Made by a program: the position numbers and the translations under genes. Below, piece after piece: positions 35,066-46,915 of a stretch of DNA of 64,000 nt; within the stretch, counting starts at the first letter, position 1; each line of letters begins with the position of its first letter. The stretch is from Gnetum montanum (lineage: Eukaryota; Streptophyta; Gnetopsida; Gnetales; Gnetaceae), in NCBI GenBank assembly GCA_015680685.1, contig MNCI01003975.1, positions 832,317 to 896,316 of the forward strand, read 5' to 3'. The notes below the pieces were generated by a model. That model had not been told where the DNA came from. It ran no database searches and was given only the letters and a program-made list of their open reading frames with translations.

Positions 35066-38000
35066 TCATTCAATATTTGGATGATCAAAAAGTTGAGGGT
35101 GAGTATTTAAAATAAACTCCCTATTTTCCCAAGTTTGTTTATCATAATTTGACCGTTGAACAAGTACCTCACTAATAGTTTTATTTTGTAAATTCTTGGT
35201 TTGTTGGTCTTTAATAGCAATGGGTTTTACTTTAAAGCTAGTTTTGGATCGTAATGGCAAAGTATTCCAATCCAATACATATGGTACATCATTTTCATGA
35301 AATTTCTTTAGCAAGCTCACATGAAAAACTAGATGAATTTTTAAGGTTTCTGGAAGATTTAGTTGATATGATACTTCATCAATTCTTTTAGAGATTTCAA
35401 AAGGTCCACAAAATCTAGGTGCTAATTTAGTGTATTTTCCCAATTTAAGAGAACTTTTGGTAGGTTTTACTCTTAATAATACTTGATCACCTACTTGGAA
35501 TTCTTTTTTAAGTTGATGTTTATCTACATATCCTTTATATTTATCTTGGGTAGCTTGCAAATTTTTTTTAACCCTTGTGACAATGTTTTTCATTATTTTC
35601 ATTTCTTCTTCCTTCCGTTTTGCTCTTAAGGTTGGATCTACCCAAGTTAAAGGTGTATGACAATTATGTCTATATACTACTTCGAATGGTGTTCGATGTA
35701 TGGAACCTTGATAATTGTTATTGTAGGAAAATTCTGCCAAATGAAAATAATTCTCCCATGTTTTTGGTCTACTCCCAACATAGCTTCATAGGATATCTTC
35801 TAATATTCTAATCACTCATTCAGTTTGTCCACTAGTTTTAGGGTGATAACTTGTGCTAAATTTCAATTTGGTTCCAAGCTCTTTGAAACTTTTTTCCAAA
35901 ACTCGGATATGAATTTGGGATCTCTATTTGAAGTGATAGATTTTGGACAACCAAAATATTTCTCGTATGAATTTTTGGGCTATTTCTTCTACTGTGTTTG
36001 TAGATTTCAAAGTTATAAAATGTGCCATCTTTAATAGATGATCAACTACTACAAAAATCAAGTCATTTCCTTTTTTGGTCATTGGCAATCCCACAAGGAA
36101 ATCCATAGTGGTATCTTCCCATTTCCAGGTTGGAACTTCCAAGGGTTGTAATAATCCACTAGGTTTCCTTTGTTCACCTTTTATTCTTTGACATGTTGGA
36201 CAATTTTTACTGTATGTGGACACATGATTCTTCATTCCAGGCCAAAAATAAGATTTGTGAATTATCATATAGGTCTTAATATAACCTAGGTATCCTGCAT
36301 ATGGTACTTCATGTGCTTCACACAACAACCTTAGTCTCCAATTTCCTTTTGGTATGCATACTCTTTGTCCTTTCATCAATAAACCATTAGAAGTGAGTTG
36401 GTATTGAGGCTCATTGGAAATATTGGTTAAAATATTTTTAAAGGGCTTCTTTTGTTTTTTTCGTAATTTCTTCTTCCATAGGGGTTGTTACTACACCTAT
36501 CATTAAATTCCACATTTGACTAAGGGCATGAGCTACCACATTTTTCTTATCAAGAATATATTTAATTTCAAAATCATATTCTGATAATAATTCTATCAAT
36601 CACCTTTGATGAGTATTCAAAAGAGGTTGTCTTTGCAAGTATTCTAAACTTTTGTAATTTGTTTTTAGTACAAACTTCTTTTTGCAAAGATAATATCTCC
36701 AAACTTTTAGAGCATGAATAATTACTAGTAATTCTAAATCATGGGTTGAGTAATTTACCTTGGCTCCTCGTAATTTACAAGATTCATAACATACCACTTT
36801 ATCTTCTTATGAAAGAATTGCATTGATTCCTATTCCACAAGCATCTGTGGATACTTCAAATGGTAGATATTCATCTGGAATTCTCAAAATAGGTGCTGTT
36901 GTAAGTAGCATCTTTAATTTGAGAAAAGATTCCCTGCATTTTTCATCAAATTTGTACTCACGTTTCTCCTACAAAAGGTCAGTTAATGGGGCTACCAAGG
37001 TAGAATAATCTTTAATGAAATGTCGATAAAAATTGGCTAATCCTAAGAAACTTTGAACTATTTTAATATCTTTTAATTCAGGCCAATTCCGAATCACACT
37101 AATTTTTGCTAGATCTACTTGGAATCCTTTCTTGGAAACTATATGTCCTAAGTATGAAACTTCTTCCTTAAAAAGTTCACATTTACTCAATTTAGCTTTT
37201 AATTGAAGTTCTTTAAGAATTTCCATTGTAGTTTTTAAATGTTCGATGTGTGCTTCTCTTGATTTAGAATAAACAAGTATATCATCCATAAATACTATAA
37301 CAAATTGATCAAGATATTCATGAAAAATATTATTCATTAATGCCATAAATGTTGCAAGTGCATTAGTTAATCCAAATGGCATCACAAAAAATTTGTATAA
37401 TCCATATTTGGTTCTAAAAGCAATTTTCTCAATATTTTTCTCCTTAATCCTTATTTGGTGATAACCTGATTTTAAATCAATCTTTGAGAAATAACATGCA
37501 TCCATAAGTTATCAATTCTAGGTAAAGGATAAGTATTTTTAATCGTCACTTTATTCAATGCTCTGTAATTGATGCATAATCTTAAAGTACCATCTTTCTT
37601 TTTGATGAATAAAACTGGTGCACCCCAAGGTGATATGCTAGGTCTAATTTTTCCTTTTTCCAATAATTGGTCTAATTGTACTTTTAATTCCCTGAATTCT
37701 ACAGTAGAAAATCTATAAGGAGCTTTTGAGATAGATTGTGTACTAGGAAAAATATCAATGGCATGTTTAACAGTTCTTTTTGGAGGTAGTTCTTTAGTTT
37801 TACCAAATACTAAATCTTTATATTCTTTAAGTTCATTCAAGATCTCAACACTCGAAAATTTTTGAGGTTGGATTACTTTAACAACCAACATTGTAGCACA
37901 TTTTTTTACTAATCTTGTAGCTTGCTTAATAGTTATTGTATGAATTTTCTTTGCTGTTCCTACCCCCCTTAGAACCTTGACTCTGTTAGTGGTTGGGACT

Positions 38001-38330
38001 TTTAAAATATGAGTTCCAAAGTAGATAGTAACATCAAATTTTTGTAGGAAAGACATTCCTAAAATTGCATGAACATCACCTAGTTGAAATTCAAAAAATT
38101 CATCAATGAAGGGCATATTTTGCAAGGTAAAGTTAATTTTTCCATACTTGGTATGTTTGCTCAAAGTTGTTCCATCTGCCAATTCTATCTCAATAATTTT
38201 CTTGGAAGGGAGACTTAATTTCAATAAATTAATTAAGTTTGGAGAAATAAAGTTATTGCTAGTACCACTATCAATCAAAAATTTAATTTTTTCACCTTCA
38301 ATTGAATCTTTAAAAATCAATAAAGCAAAT
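35066..38330 (-). pseudogene. pol: Chromovirus Pol relic (protease to chromodomain-like tail)
   Basis: Right to left. Protease with [13 protein letters not shown] (about 38280) and [13 protein letters not shown]. Reverse transcriptase with [20 protein letters not shown], then a frame change near 37505, [27 protein letters not shown] and an intact FMDD active site (about 37290). RNase H (36.6-36.9 kb). Integrase with a zinc-binding region whose second His is Tyr (HEVPYAGYLG) and CPTC, and TTMDFLVGLP. A late integrase part (35066-35740) has [30 protein letters not shown] and FHVSLLKKF, followed by the chromodomain-like [18 protein letters not shown]. The damage is modest: few stops, one or two shifts. 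It would have copied and integrated the element; now inactive. Confidence 0.92.
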
Positions 38331-38473
38331 TGAAATTGTCAAAAACTTGATTTAGTTAATGTAGATATCTTCTTGATGGCTATTGTAGTGGCTGGAATTT
38401 TTCCTTTATTCATGTTTGGGCTAATTTCTAATTTTTGATTTGGTTGGTCCTTTGTATTTTTGCTCAAAATTTT

Positions 38474-39555
38474 GGGCAATCTCATTTAACATGACCCTCA
38501 CCACAAAAGAAACATCTAGATCCTGGTTAAGCTTTTTTGTTGGTGTCTCTTCTACCATTGCTTGTGGAAAAGTGGTGTGTCGAAGGGTTGCTCATATTTG
38601 ATTCAATTCCTCATAATCCTTAGCAATTTTATATGCTTCATCAATAGTTTGTGGATTATGGGCTCATGTTTGGGGATGTAATTGAGCATGTAATGCTCCA
38701 ATAAATTTTGAAGCTAATTCTCCCTCATCCTAATGACTTACATACCAAGAAAGATCACAAAATTATTTGTAGTAATCATCCATAGATCATTTTCCCAACC
38801 TTAAGGAATCAAATCTCATTTTATACTCTTTAAGATAGGAATTAGAAACAAATTTCTGTTCAAAATATCGACAAAAATTAAGCCAATTTGTAATCAAACC
38901 TTGAGATCTCAGCCCATTCCACCATGTTGCTGCAAGTCCTCTTAAATACAAGGAGAGAACTTCTAGATGTTCATGGCTTGACAAATTCAACATATTGAAG
39001 TAATTTTTCATTGTATCAAGCCAATCCTTTGCCTTAGCACTGGATCCAGGGGCTCCATCATAATGATCTAATTTTACTTTCTTAGCATGAACTTGTGTCA
39101 ATGATTTTCTAGATGGATTAAGCCAGTTCTCATATCCTTCACCCTCGATTCTAGTTCTACGGTCTATAGGGAGGATTTTAGTATCCTATCCATTAATAGG
39201 TGGGGGTTGTGTTTGTTGTGGATTCATAGTGGGAGGTTGATCTTGATGTTGTTCTCTAGGTAGACTATGGGTAGGATTAGAAGGTTGAATAAGATGGTCA
39301 ATTAATTTCTTGATGGAGTCTACAAAGGAATCCATATTTCCTTATACTTCAGACCATTTATCCTTTGAATTTTGGGACAATTTATTAATTTCTTTAGACA
39401 TATTTTTCATCTCTATCCCAAACCCTTGGTTTGAGTGTCGAAGTTCTTCTTGAACACCCCTGATCTCATTAATTTGATCTTCAAGGGCATTCATTTAGTC
39501 ATTGACTCAGGCTTCCATTTCTCTCCAATTTATTCTTCAGGTTTTGGACATTGGT
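38474..39555 (-). pseudogene. gag: Chromovirus Gag relic
   Basis: Likely starts at the ATG complement near 39553. An N-terminal helical, Gln/Pro-rich part is followed by the retrotransposon gag domain (38787-39101) with VKLDHYDGAPGSSAKAKDWL, LYLRGLAATWWN and FEQKFVSNSY. A zinc knuckle CFFCGEGHVK, stop, DC lies at about 38480-38512; the stop replaces what is usually Trp (one G-to-A change). The stops interrupting it all look like single transitions. Frame shifts before the protease. Confidence 0.85.
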
Positions 39556-39867
39556 AAGTTGAATAAATTAGGTATGTTGAGAATCCTTAGCCTTTATGGC
39601 CCTTTTATGGGATTCAAAATTGTTTAGTCAGTTGTGGAAGAAGTTGAAATTGTTATGGATTTCTCACCGAGTACTGAATCCTAATTATTTTTGGGACCTA
39701 AATTAATGAATTAAAAGCTAATTTTTTGTAATCCATAAGCTAAATTTGACCATTCCTTTGAGTTCAGAAGATTCAAATCTATTAGATTTGGTTTTTTTTT
39801 TGGTTAAAAATGGACTCCAAATTCAAAAGTTATAGCCGTTTTAAGTTTTCTTAATTTTCACGTTTTT

Positions 39868-39926
39868 TGAGACTTCCCAAGAGGTCACCCATCCTAATTC
39901 TACTCCAGGGATGAAGTGCACGCTTA
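39868..39926 (-). other. 5S rRNA-like fragment
   Basis: The plus strand reads GACTTCCCAAGAGGTCACCC then ATCCTA, and after a divergent stretch CACGCTTAA. It matches the complement of the 3' half of plant 5S rRNA: 25 of the first 26 bases agree with the sequence I know, plus a 9-base block covering part of box A. It keeps the box C part of the internal promoter. Such 5S pieces are known inside plant Cassandra-type (TRIM) LTRs and 5S-derived SINEs. The remaining half is not present, so this is not a 5S gene. Confidence 0.7.
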
Positions 39927-40137
39927 ATGATAAAATTTTTATTTCTGTTACTACCATAATGCCAATTTATATTTTTATAAATAATGGAGTGCATATTTTA
40001 TCTTAAAATAATACTAACAAGCGCAACAAATTTTTTGAAAAATTTTCGTCAATTGACAAGAATTTCAAAATTTTTATCAATTATGGAAAAAAATTCAATT
40101 TTTCCATCAATTGAAGGATGACCCATTCAAGGTCCAT

Positions 40138-40320
40138 GCAATGGCCAAAAGGTGATGATGGGTGGTGCAGGAGGTAGTGATGGGCGGTGTGGGAGGTGGT
40201 GATGAGTGGTTGTAAAGGTGGTGATGAGCGGTGTAGTTAGGTGTGAGGTGTAGCACGGTGTGGTGGGCGACGGGGTGCAAGGTGCGGTGTTGCATGGGTG
40301 GCTGTAATGTGAGCAACAAT
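40138..40320 (+). repeat. G-rich low-complexity stretch
   Basis: Irregular GGTGATG/GGTGGTG/GTGTGG runs, strongly purine/T skewed. The minus-strand open frame across it (His/Pro/Thr-rich) is a by-product of the repeat. Confidence 0.7.
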
Positions 40321-40979
40321 GGTGGGGAAAATAGCAATGATGAAGGTGGGAGGAATAGAAATAATGACAAGGAGATATAGCAGCAGCGTAGTTTTTTTCT
40401 GTTTGCCCCAGCTTTAATTTAGTAATCGGGGCTTGGGTTTGAACCTTAGACCCCTCGTTTGAAATTTTGTTTTGTTTTAATTCATTTTTTAAAGTGTTGA
40501 ATGAACATTATTAGGGCTTGGGTTAGAACCTAAGACCTCCAATTTGATTTTTTTAAAATTTTAAAAAACTATATATTTTTCTTTATTTTTTTTTAAAAAC
40601 AATATATATGTATTTATTTATTATGTTTTTAACTACATGTAAACTAAGAATGATCGTATCTTCTAAACTATAAGTCGGATTTTGATTAAATTGGTACCAT
40701 TAGAATCATCTCGAAGAGTACTTTGCATTAAATTGTAGATAACTTCATGTCAGTGAACCTAAAAATCATAAAATCTAAAAAAGTAAATGTTAGCTTTTAA
40801 AACAAAAAGTAAATGTAGCTTTTTCTTTTAAAAAAGTATATATTAACTTTTATTAATTTTTTTTATCTTAAGTTATAATTTCTCTTTACTTTTGCTAATA
40901 TTTCTATGATTATATTAGAAATATAAAAAAGTTGATTTACTCATCACAATCAGCAAAAGATTGTCTACAAAGAAGCTTG

Positions 40980-43240
40980 AAGATTTTCTATTATAAAGAA
41001 TTCATGGTTTCCAAACATCAAACTTCATTTCATGCCCCTTCAAGTAGCAACTCTTTATTGCCTAATAATATTTCTTTACACCAAAATAATGTCCTTACTA
41101 CTTCCGATTGAGTTCGTAGCTTGCTTGGGAAGGATGGTTTTTAATTTCTTACTACTTCTAGGTTGGCTGATTTACTGGTTTTTCTAATTTTTAAACTTTC
41201 CTTTTGCATGGGTATTTTTTCAGAGTGGTTTGAGCAGTATGATAATAAGAAAAATACTATTTTTCAAATAGTTTTTAGAGTGATAACAATCTTTTCTCTT
41301 GATATCAAAGTAGTCTTAAGCTTTTAGCTAGGAGAGAATCCATTGATCCCTTCAACTCATTCTTCAAATTTAAATCTTTCTATAAGATGGAATTATCCAA
41401 TTATGTTGTTGATTCCATCATTTGCAAAAACCAATTCGTTCGTAAATATTTCATTAATGATGCTCACTTTGACTTATGTTTATTCATTAGTAGTAAGGTT
41501 TTGTGGTATAGACAACAATTCAATGTTAGTTTTTATTCTATTTTCATACTTCATGGTGCCAAAACCAGTAGGGTTTATGATTGGTTAATGTCTTGTTTCT
41601 CTGCTTTGTATACTATTGTGACCGAAATTTTTGTTGCCCAACAACATCCTTTAAAATCCTATACTCTATGTTGTATATCTTTGATCATGTGTATGATCTT
41701 AAGTTATGATCATCTCAAGGAATGTTTTACTCATTACAATCCTCAGTTGTGCCCTGAATTTCTTGAAGATGAGAGGGTTATAAGGAGTAATATTATAAGT
41801 GCCTAGAAAGGGCAACTAGCTTTACAGTAAGCTTGGAGTAAGGAGGAAATCAGTGAGGTACTTTCATATTTTTTTTATTATTTCCTTGTTTGTTAATTAT
41901 GTTTTTATTTTATGTATTTGATAGTGCAATCTGGGCTACAAAATAAACCAATGCAGAGTGTTGAAGCTGCATAGGTTGAAGAAATTTAAGGTACTTCAAC
42001 CTTTGGTATGGTTCAATTACAAGAACAGGTCACAATTTCTGCTCTCAAGGTATATATTTAAATATAATTTACTAAGTTTAATGTCTTATCTATATTTTTA
42101 TATTTTCTTTTATTTTTTCTAATAAGTTTCTTTTACAGAGGCAACGTACTAGGAAAATTTCTGGTAGTCTAGTAGTTATAAGATAATCAACTCAACAACA
42201 GGCTCAACAACAATCCCAAGCAACTCCTTGACAAGGTTCAAGATGTGATAAGAGAAAATAACTAGAGGTAGGTTTTAATTATTTAAAGGTTTGAATACTT
42301 TGTTTTTTTCCTTGTACGATGTTAATAATAAATTTTTTTGTGTTGTAGGTCCTATTGAGCAACAATATTTTATCTAAGAGATGGATAGAGGTGATGCAGG
42401 TGCAACTTCTACATAGACTCCTATTCCACCACCACCTAGATCACCACTTATACGTTTTTTTTCCTTCGACACCTGGAAGAGGTTCCCTTCCACAAGCAGC
42501 ACCAACAATAATTTCTGAATCTATTTCAGTGGTTTCTTCTTTCTCTATATGTGGTTCTTCTTATTCTATGGGAAAAATAGTGGCGGCTGTTGAAGAAGAA
42601 CTTGTGCTTTTTTGGCGTATTAATCAAAAAATCTTTGACAATAAACCCTATTTTGTTTGTGAGGATGTATACCATCTACGAGAGTCACAATCATGCAATT
42701 TCAAGGTAGATTATGATTTAGTATAGGCTGGACTTCCATCATCTTGACATCCAATTCCTGAGGATGCTCCAGATGCTGTAAAAAATCTGGAGCAACTCTT
42801 AGGAGAGTTGGAAAGTGGAACATGTTATGCTTGCCATCTAAATACTCATGCACATTTTCTTTAAATTGATAATGATTGATTTTAGGCGTTATGTGTGTGT
42901 GTGTGTATAATTATATTTTTTCTCACTTTTTCTCTCTTTTCTCCTTTTCATTTGTTGATTTGTTCATAACTCATAATTTAAATTTTATTTCTATAGAGAA
43001 AGGAAAAGGAATGGAAAAGAGATATAGATGATTGATCAATATAGATGGATATGTTGAAGGCTCTACTTCAAAGAAAAGAGGAATTAGTAGCTGTAGTAAG
43101 ACGTGCAACCGAATATATCAAACAATTATGTGATGGACTAACTAGATGTAAAGTAGTGGTTAGCAAAGCAGATGCTACTACTAAAGAGAGAGAATCCTAA
43201 TTAAAAATAGTTATAGATCTCCTTGAATCATTCAGTCATA
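40980..43240 (+). pseudogene. Intron-containing plus-strand coding relic of unknown family
   Basis: Plus-strand sequence with several plant-like introns: GT near 41858 to AG near 41925, GT 42050 to AG 42139, GT about 42269 to AG 42349, and probably one ending at TATAG near 42998. Exon pieces include an open frame 41387-41806 (ELSNYVVDSIICKNQF...), Gln-rich text (TQQQAQQQSQATP), a Pro-rich piece (IPPPPRSPLIR), an acidic piece (VAAVEEELVLFW) and a final helical piece (MLKALLQRKEELVAVVRR) ending near HNK at about 43230. Gln-to-stop changes are common. I do not recognise the family. It lies opposite to, and inside, the chromovirus leader, so it arrived with another insertion or as captured gene DNA. 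Confidence 0.45.
42894..42907. repeat. (GT)n microsatellite
   Basis: About seven GT units, inside a presumed intron. Confidence 0.85.
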
Positions 43241-43453
43241 ACAAATAATTATAGTTGCCCTTTTCTTTATTTTCCCATTCTGCCTTTTTCTCCTTATTCT
43301 TATTTTTCTATGTTGTACTTCCTCTTCATTCTTCTTGATAATAAAATAAAATAATATTTTCCTCCATGTCGTTATTTTGCTTAAATGTACTTGTGTTCTA
43401 TGATAATAGTAAAATAAGGTTTTCTTCCACTTTGGTTCCTGAATCATGGTTTT

Positions 43454-43466
43454 CTTTGATACTAAA
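43454..43466 (-). other. Chromovirus primer binding site, tRNA-Met type
   Basis: On the minus strand TTTAGTATCAAAG directly follows the 5' LTR end. It resembles TGGTATCAGAG, the common plant initiator-tRNA-Met primer site, with two transitions. Confidence 0.75.
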
Positions 43467-43970
43467 TGTGACATCCTATTCCTGGATGTCATAAAAATGC
43501 GAACACCAAATTTATTATATTCATTGTGGATAATATATCAGAAATATTATAAACACTTAAATAATGAATTAATTAGCAAATGAATAATTGATACTAAAGA
43601 ATTAAACAAGGAAAAATGGAAAAATTATATTAATGGAAGAGAGTACTGTAATGCCCTTCTGGGTTATCTTCCTATGCCACTTAAGCTTAGAGGAAATCTG
43701 GCATTGCCACCACGGTTAGGCTATCTTGCCAAAGGGGTGATTAGTTCCTTTTTGTTCCACTTCACCTAGCTCCTGTTACTCACCTCTCCAGGCTTTGCAA
43801 CTCCATGCTTGGCACGACCTCTAACCCTGGCCTTAAATGGCATAGGTCAAACCCTTTCCCAAGGGATACATGAATAGTCATAACTCCTCATAATGAGGTG
43901 CCCCTTCATTAGAAGGTTTATTCCATTTTTTACAATTGTTTCCATCCTTAACAAGGGACGAGACATTATA
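43467..43970 (-). mobile_element. Chromovirus 5' LTR
   Basis: Ends in GATGTCACA on the minus strand; its start is TATAATGTC where the 3' LTR has TGTAATGTC (one transition). Aligned to 34379-34883, differences are scattered substitutions and small indels. GTTAT at 43971-43975 adjoins it. Confidence 0.92.
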
Positions 43971-45560
43971 GTTATAAGGTAAACACCATCTGACTAAGGC
44001 ATCCACATAGATTTTATAGAGATTGGCTCCTTTTTCCATGTGGTGTTTGATTTGGTGAGGAAACTATGATGTCTTTTTACAGTTCCATTTTGTATGAGTC
44101 TCATCAGTAAGTAAGTAGAAGGAAAATTCATCATACTAGTTTTGACCCTTGGTGTTGATACCTTGGTTGCCTTAGAAAAAACAATCTCATCTAAGAATTA
44201 ATCAAATAAAGACTATTCATTAGTCTTATTATCTAATCTTAATTGAGAGAAATGATTAGCAACTACATTCTTGATTCTCTTCCTATCCATCATTATTAGA
44301 TCAAATTCTTATAAAATCACTAGTTACTATATGATACATGGACTCATCACTAGTTTATTCATAGGGAAATAAATGGCACTATGGTAAGTGTGCATGAAAT
44401 CAGCATATCCAAGCACATAGTGCTTGAATTTTCAATAACATACATCATAATCATTAATTCTTTTTTTGTTATGGTGTAATTAAGTTATGCACCTATAATG
44501 CTTTTGCTTGTACAATGGATGTAATTTAGATGTTTGATCATCCATCTATGTAAGTACTACCTCCATTGCATAATTTGATGCATTTATCATGATGTGGAAA
44601 GGTTTGAACCAATCTAGTGTATGTAGAATTGGCATTTCTATGAGCTTTTTCTTTAAGAGTTGGAATGCCTACTTGCATCCCTCAATTCATTTAAATATTG
44701 CATCCTTCTTAGTAAGCTTCACTAATAGTTTGATGATCTTTGAGAAATTTTCAATGAAGTGCTTATAGTAACTAGTATACTCAAGGAATGACCTCACATA
44801 TTTAACTATTTGAGATTGTTTAGTGATTCCTTGGATGACCCTTATCTTTTCAGGATTCACCTCAATGTCTTTTTTTGAGATTTGGTGCCCTCGTATAATG
44901 TATTCTTGGATCATCAAGTGGCTCTTCTGCCACTTGAGCTATAGGTTAGTTTCCACATACCATTTTAATAAATAGTCAAGATGGTCAAACGATTATTCAA
45001 AATCAACACTATAGGTGGAGAAGTTATTCATCAAGACTTCCATACCATTGCCAATCTATTATTGAAAGATGTTAAGGATAAGATGTTGGAAGGTTGCAGG
45101 AGAATTATAAAAACCAAAAGAAATCTTTTGATATGTGAAAGTTTCCTAGAGACTTGTGAAGATTGTTTTGGCATAGTCTTCTAGAGTGATTTGGATTTGA
45201 TTGTAGCCACTATATTCATCCAAAAAACTATAGTAGCTATGCCTTGCAATGGTGTGCAATACTTGATCCTCATATGGTAAGGAAAAATGATCTTTGAAAG
45301 TGGTTATGTTCAAGAGCTTGAAGTCTATACAGACATTTCATTACCCTTCCTTCTTTTGTACAATGAAAAGTGAGCTCACATACTCACTATTTGGCACTAG
45401 ACAATTGAATCCATCTTTGAGAAGTTTTTCAATCTCCTTTTTAATAACTTATTTTAGTTATGGATTCAAGCTCCTTTGTGGCTATGTCTTGGGCTTGATA
45501 GTAGAGTCTGTGTAGATCTAATGCTAGCATATGCATGGATCTATATCTATTATCTCATCA
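43971..45560 (-). pseudogene. pol: Athila-like reverse transcriptase and RNase H relic
   Basis: Right to left. RT pieces YSGYNQIQI and FTYQKISFGFYNSPATFQ-like text (45.1-45.2 kb). Active-site region VLMNNFSTYS (about 45005-45035), where Ty3 elements have an xMDD motif, so both catalytic Asp are Asn here. Then HQISKKDIEVNPEKIRVIQG and FLEYTSYYKHFIENFSKI (44687-44917). RNase H shows PFHIMINASNYAM (about 44590) and an end resembling EFDL...KNVVANHFSQL (44225-44300). A tail with DALVRWCLPY leads to the chromovirus boundary. In that tail the frame continues directly into the integrase relic left of 34374 when the insertion is ignored. Many stops and shifts. Confidence 0.85.
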
Positions 45561-45889
45561 TATGACCAAGCGAATGCTATAGACCATTTGTTGACTACTT
45601 TTAGCAACTTCTCTTTCTATTCCTTAGTAAGGTGGGCATTGATAATTACTAGTTTTCTAGTATTTAAATGAACATATTTTGAATATTTTGGTAATGTTTT
45701 TTACTCTAAGGACTTTGATTCATAAGTTCATGGAACTTCCAACTCTTCACAATTTGCCTCTAATTATTTTTAGTTTTTGGCTTCTAAGAGTTAGTAGTTG
45801 ATTTGTTTTGTTTCATTCATCTTATCTATGTATGCATGTGTGAGGATCTTTGCTACTTTCATGCACATTATAGAGATGAAGCTATTATT

Positions 45890-46330
45890 TGTAGTCAACC
45901 ACATGGTGCCTTCCTATTTTGTGCGGTTGCATAGAGGCACCTTTGAATATTGGTGGATTCATTTGTCTTGGACATTTCCAAGAATAGGTCTATGATTTTT
46001 AACTTGGCATTAATTGTATTTAGCCAAGTCCTCCCCATAATGATTAGGAAGTCCCCTTTACAATTGTCCATATGAATTACTAGGAAATCCATTGGATATC
46101 ACCATCCACTAATAGTGGTCAAAATATCTTGAATCAATCCTAAGTTCTAACTACAAATTACATTTCTTCAATGGAGGTTGGTTTCATGTCTTGTACATTT
46201 TTTGGGAATTCAAATTTACACTAGAACTTGAGTCTAATAGAGCATTGCATGGATCATTTCTTACAATTTACAAATAGATTAGAGAACTTCCAAGATCAGT
46301 TCTCTTCATAGGAAGGTATCCAACCTTTAT
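45890..46330 (-). pseudogene. Athila-like protease-region relic
   Basis: The frame 45895-46092 contains DFLIIMGRTWLNTINAKL, which corresponds to the conserved LGRPWL-type end of Athila/Tat aspartic proteases. The catalytic D-[ST]-G motif is not clearly readable. It lies between the gag and RT relics, as expected. Confidence 0.65.
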
Positions 46331-46915
46331 CTAATCTGTAGCAACATAAGTTAACATGATAGTTTAAACATTTTGGAGTTTTTTTATTTGAAGGTAGCTT
46401 GGTAGATATCCCTTAGGTAGTTTGAAAGGATTATGTAGCCACAAATGCCTATGATGATTTGGGTGGACTATTGGGCCTGAAAAATGACCTATTTTGATCT
46501 TTATGCTTGAAATAACTTGAATTGTCATCCATCTACAAGTTCACAACTTTATGACATTTCATTATTGGGTTTGTGGAGGTATTTTACCTTACATAAGTGT
46601 TGTAGGTGACAAGGAAGCAACGACATGAGGTACATGATGTTGCAAGTGGTGACAAGTATATGTGGAGAAAGATTTGGCTCATGGAGTGGTAGGTCTATGA
46701 TATTAAGGAGGATAGTAATGATAAAAAGATGTGTGGATAATAAAGTCACTTAGTGACACTAGTTGTTGGACATAGTATTCATAAGGATCTAGTTGTCAAT
46801 AAAGTTATTGTTGCCTTGGTGGTGGAATCCCTCATGACGATAGGTTATGTCACTATTGATAGTAGTCATGAGGTTGAGGTTGCATTCTACTTGGGTGATG
46901 TTGTTGTTGGTGGAA
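46331..46915 (-). other. Gag-protease spacer of the Athila-like element
   Basis: Low-complexity Pro/His/Leu-type text in some frames and no domain. The corresponding place in the non-autonomous element (14500-15240) is similarly featureless. Confidence 0.4.

Larger units (their letters stand above)
39556..40979. other. Foreign DNA in the chromovirus leader, left part
   Basis: Contains a 5S-rRNA-like piece (listed separately), a G-rich GGTGRTG low-complexity stretch (about 40138-40320) and two copies of a GGGCTTGGGTT-AGAACC-type motif (about 40425-40455 and 40513-40540). No coding family. The junctions with true leader sequence were not found. Confidence 0.4.
34379..43970 (-). mobile_element. 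Chromovirus-type Ty3 retrotransposon, full length with nested DNA
   Basis: Two 505-bp LTRs (34379-34883, 43467-43970) flank a minus-strand gag-pol, with a tRNA-Met-type primer site and a purine tract in the right places and a perfect 5-bp target duplication GTTAT. The integrase C-terminus carries a chromodomain-like tail, typical of chromoviruses. The internal distance from primer site to gag (3.8 kb) is far too long and is explained by foreign DNA in the leader (about 39.7-43.2 kb). It inserted between the RNase H and integrase parts of the Athila-like element, without loss of target sequence. Confidence 0.92.

Noticed and set aside
40107-40370. Minus-strand open frame rich in His, Pro and Thr
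   Set aside because: Translation of a GGTGRTG low-complexity stretch; no start context or domain.
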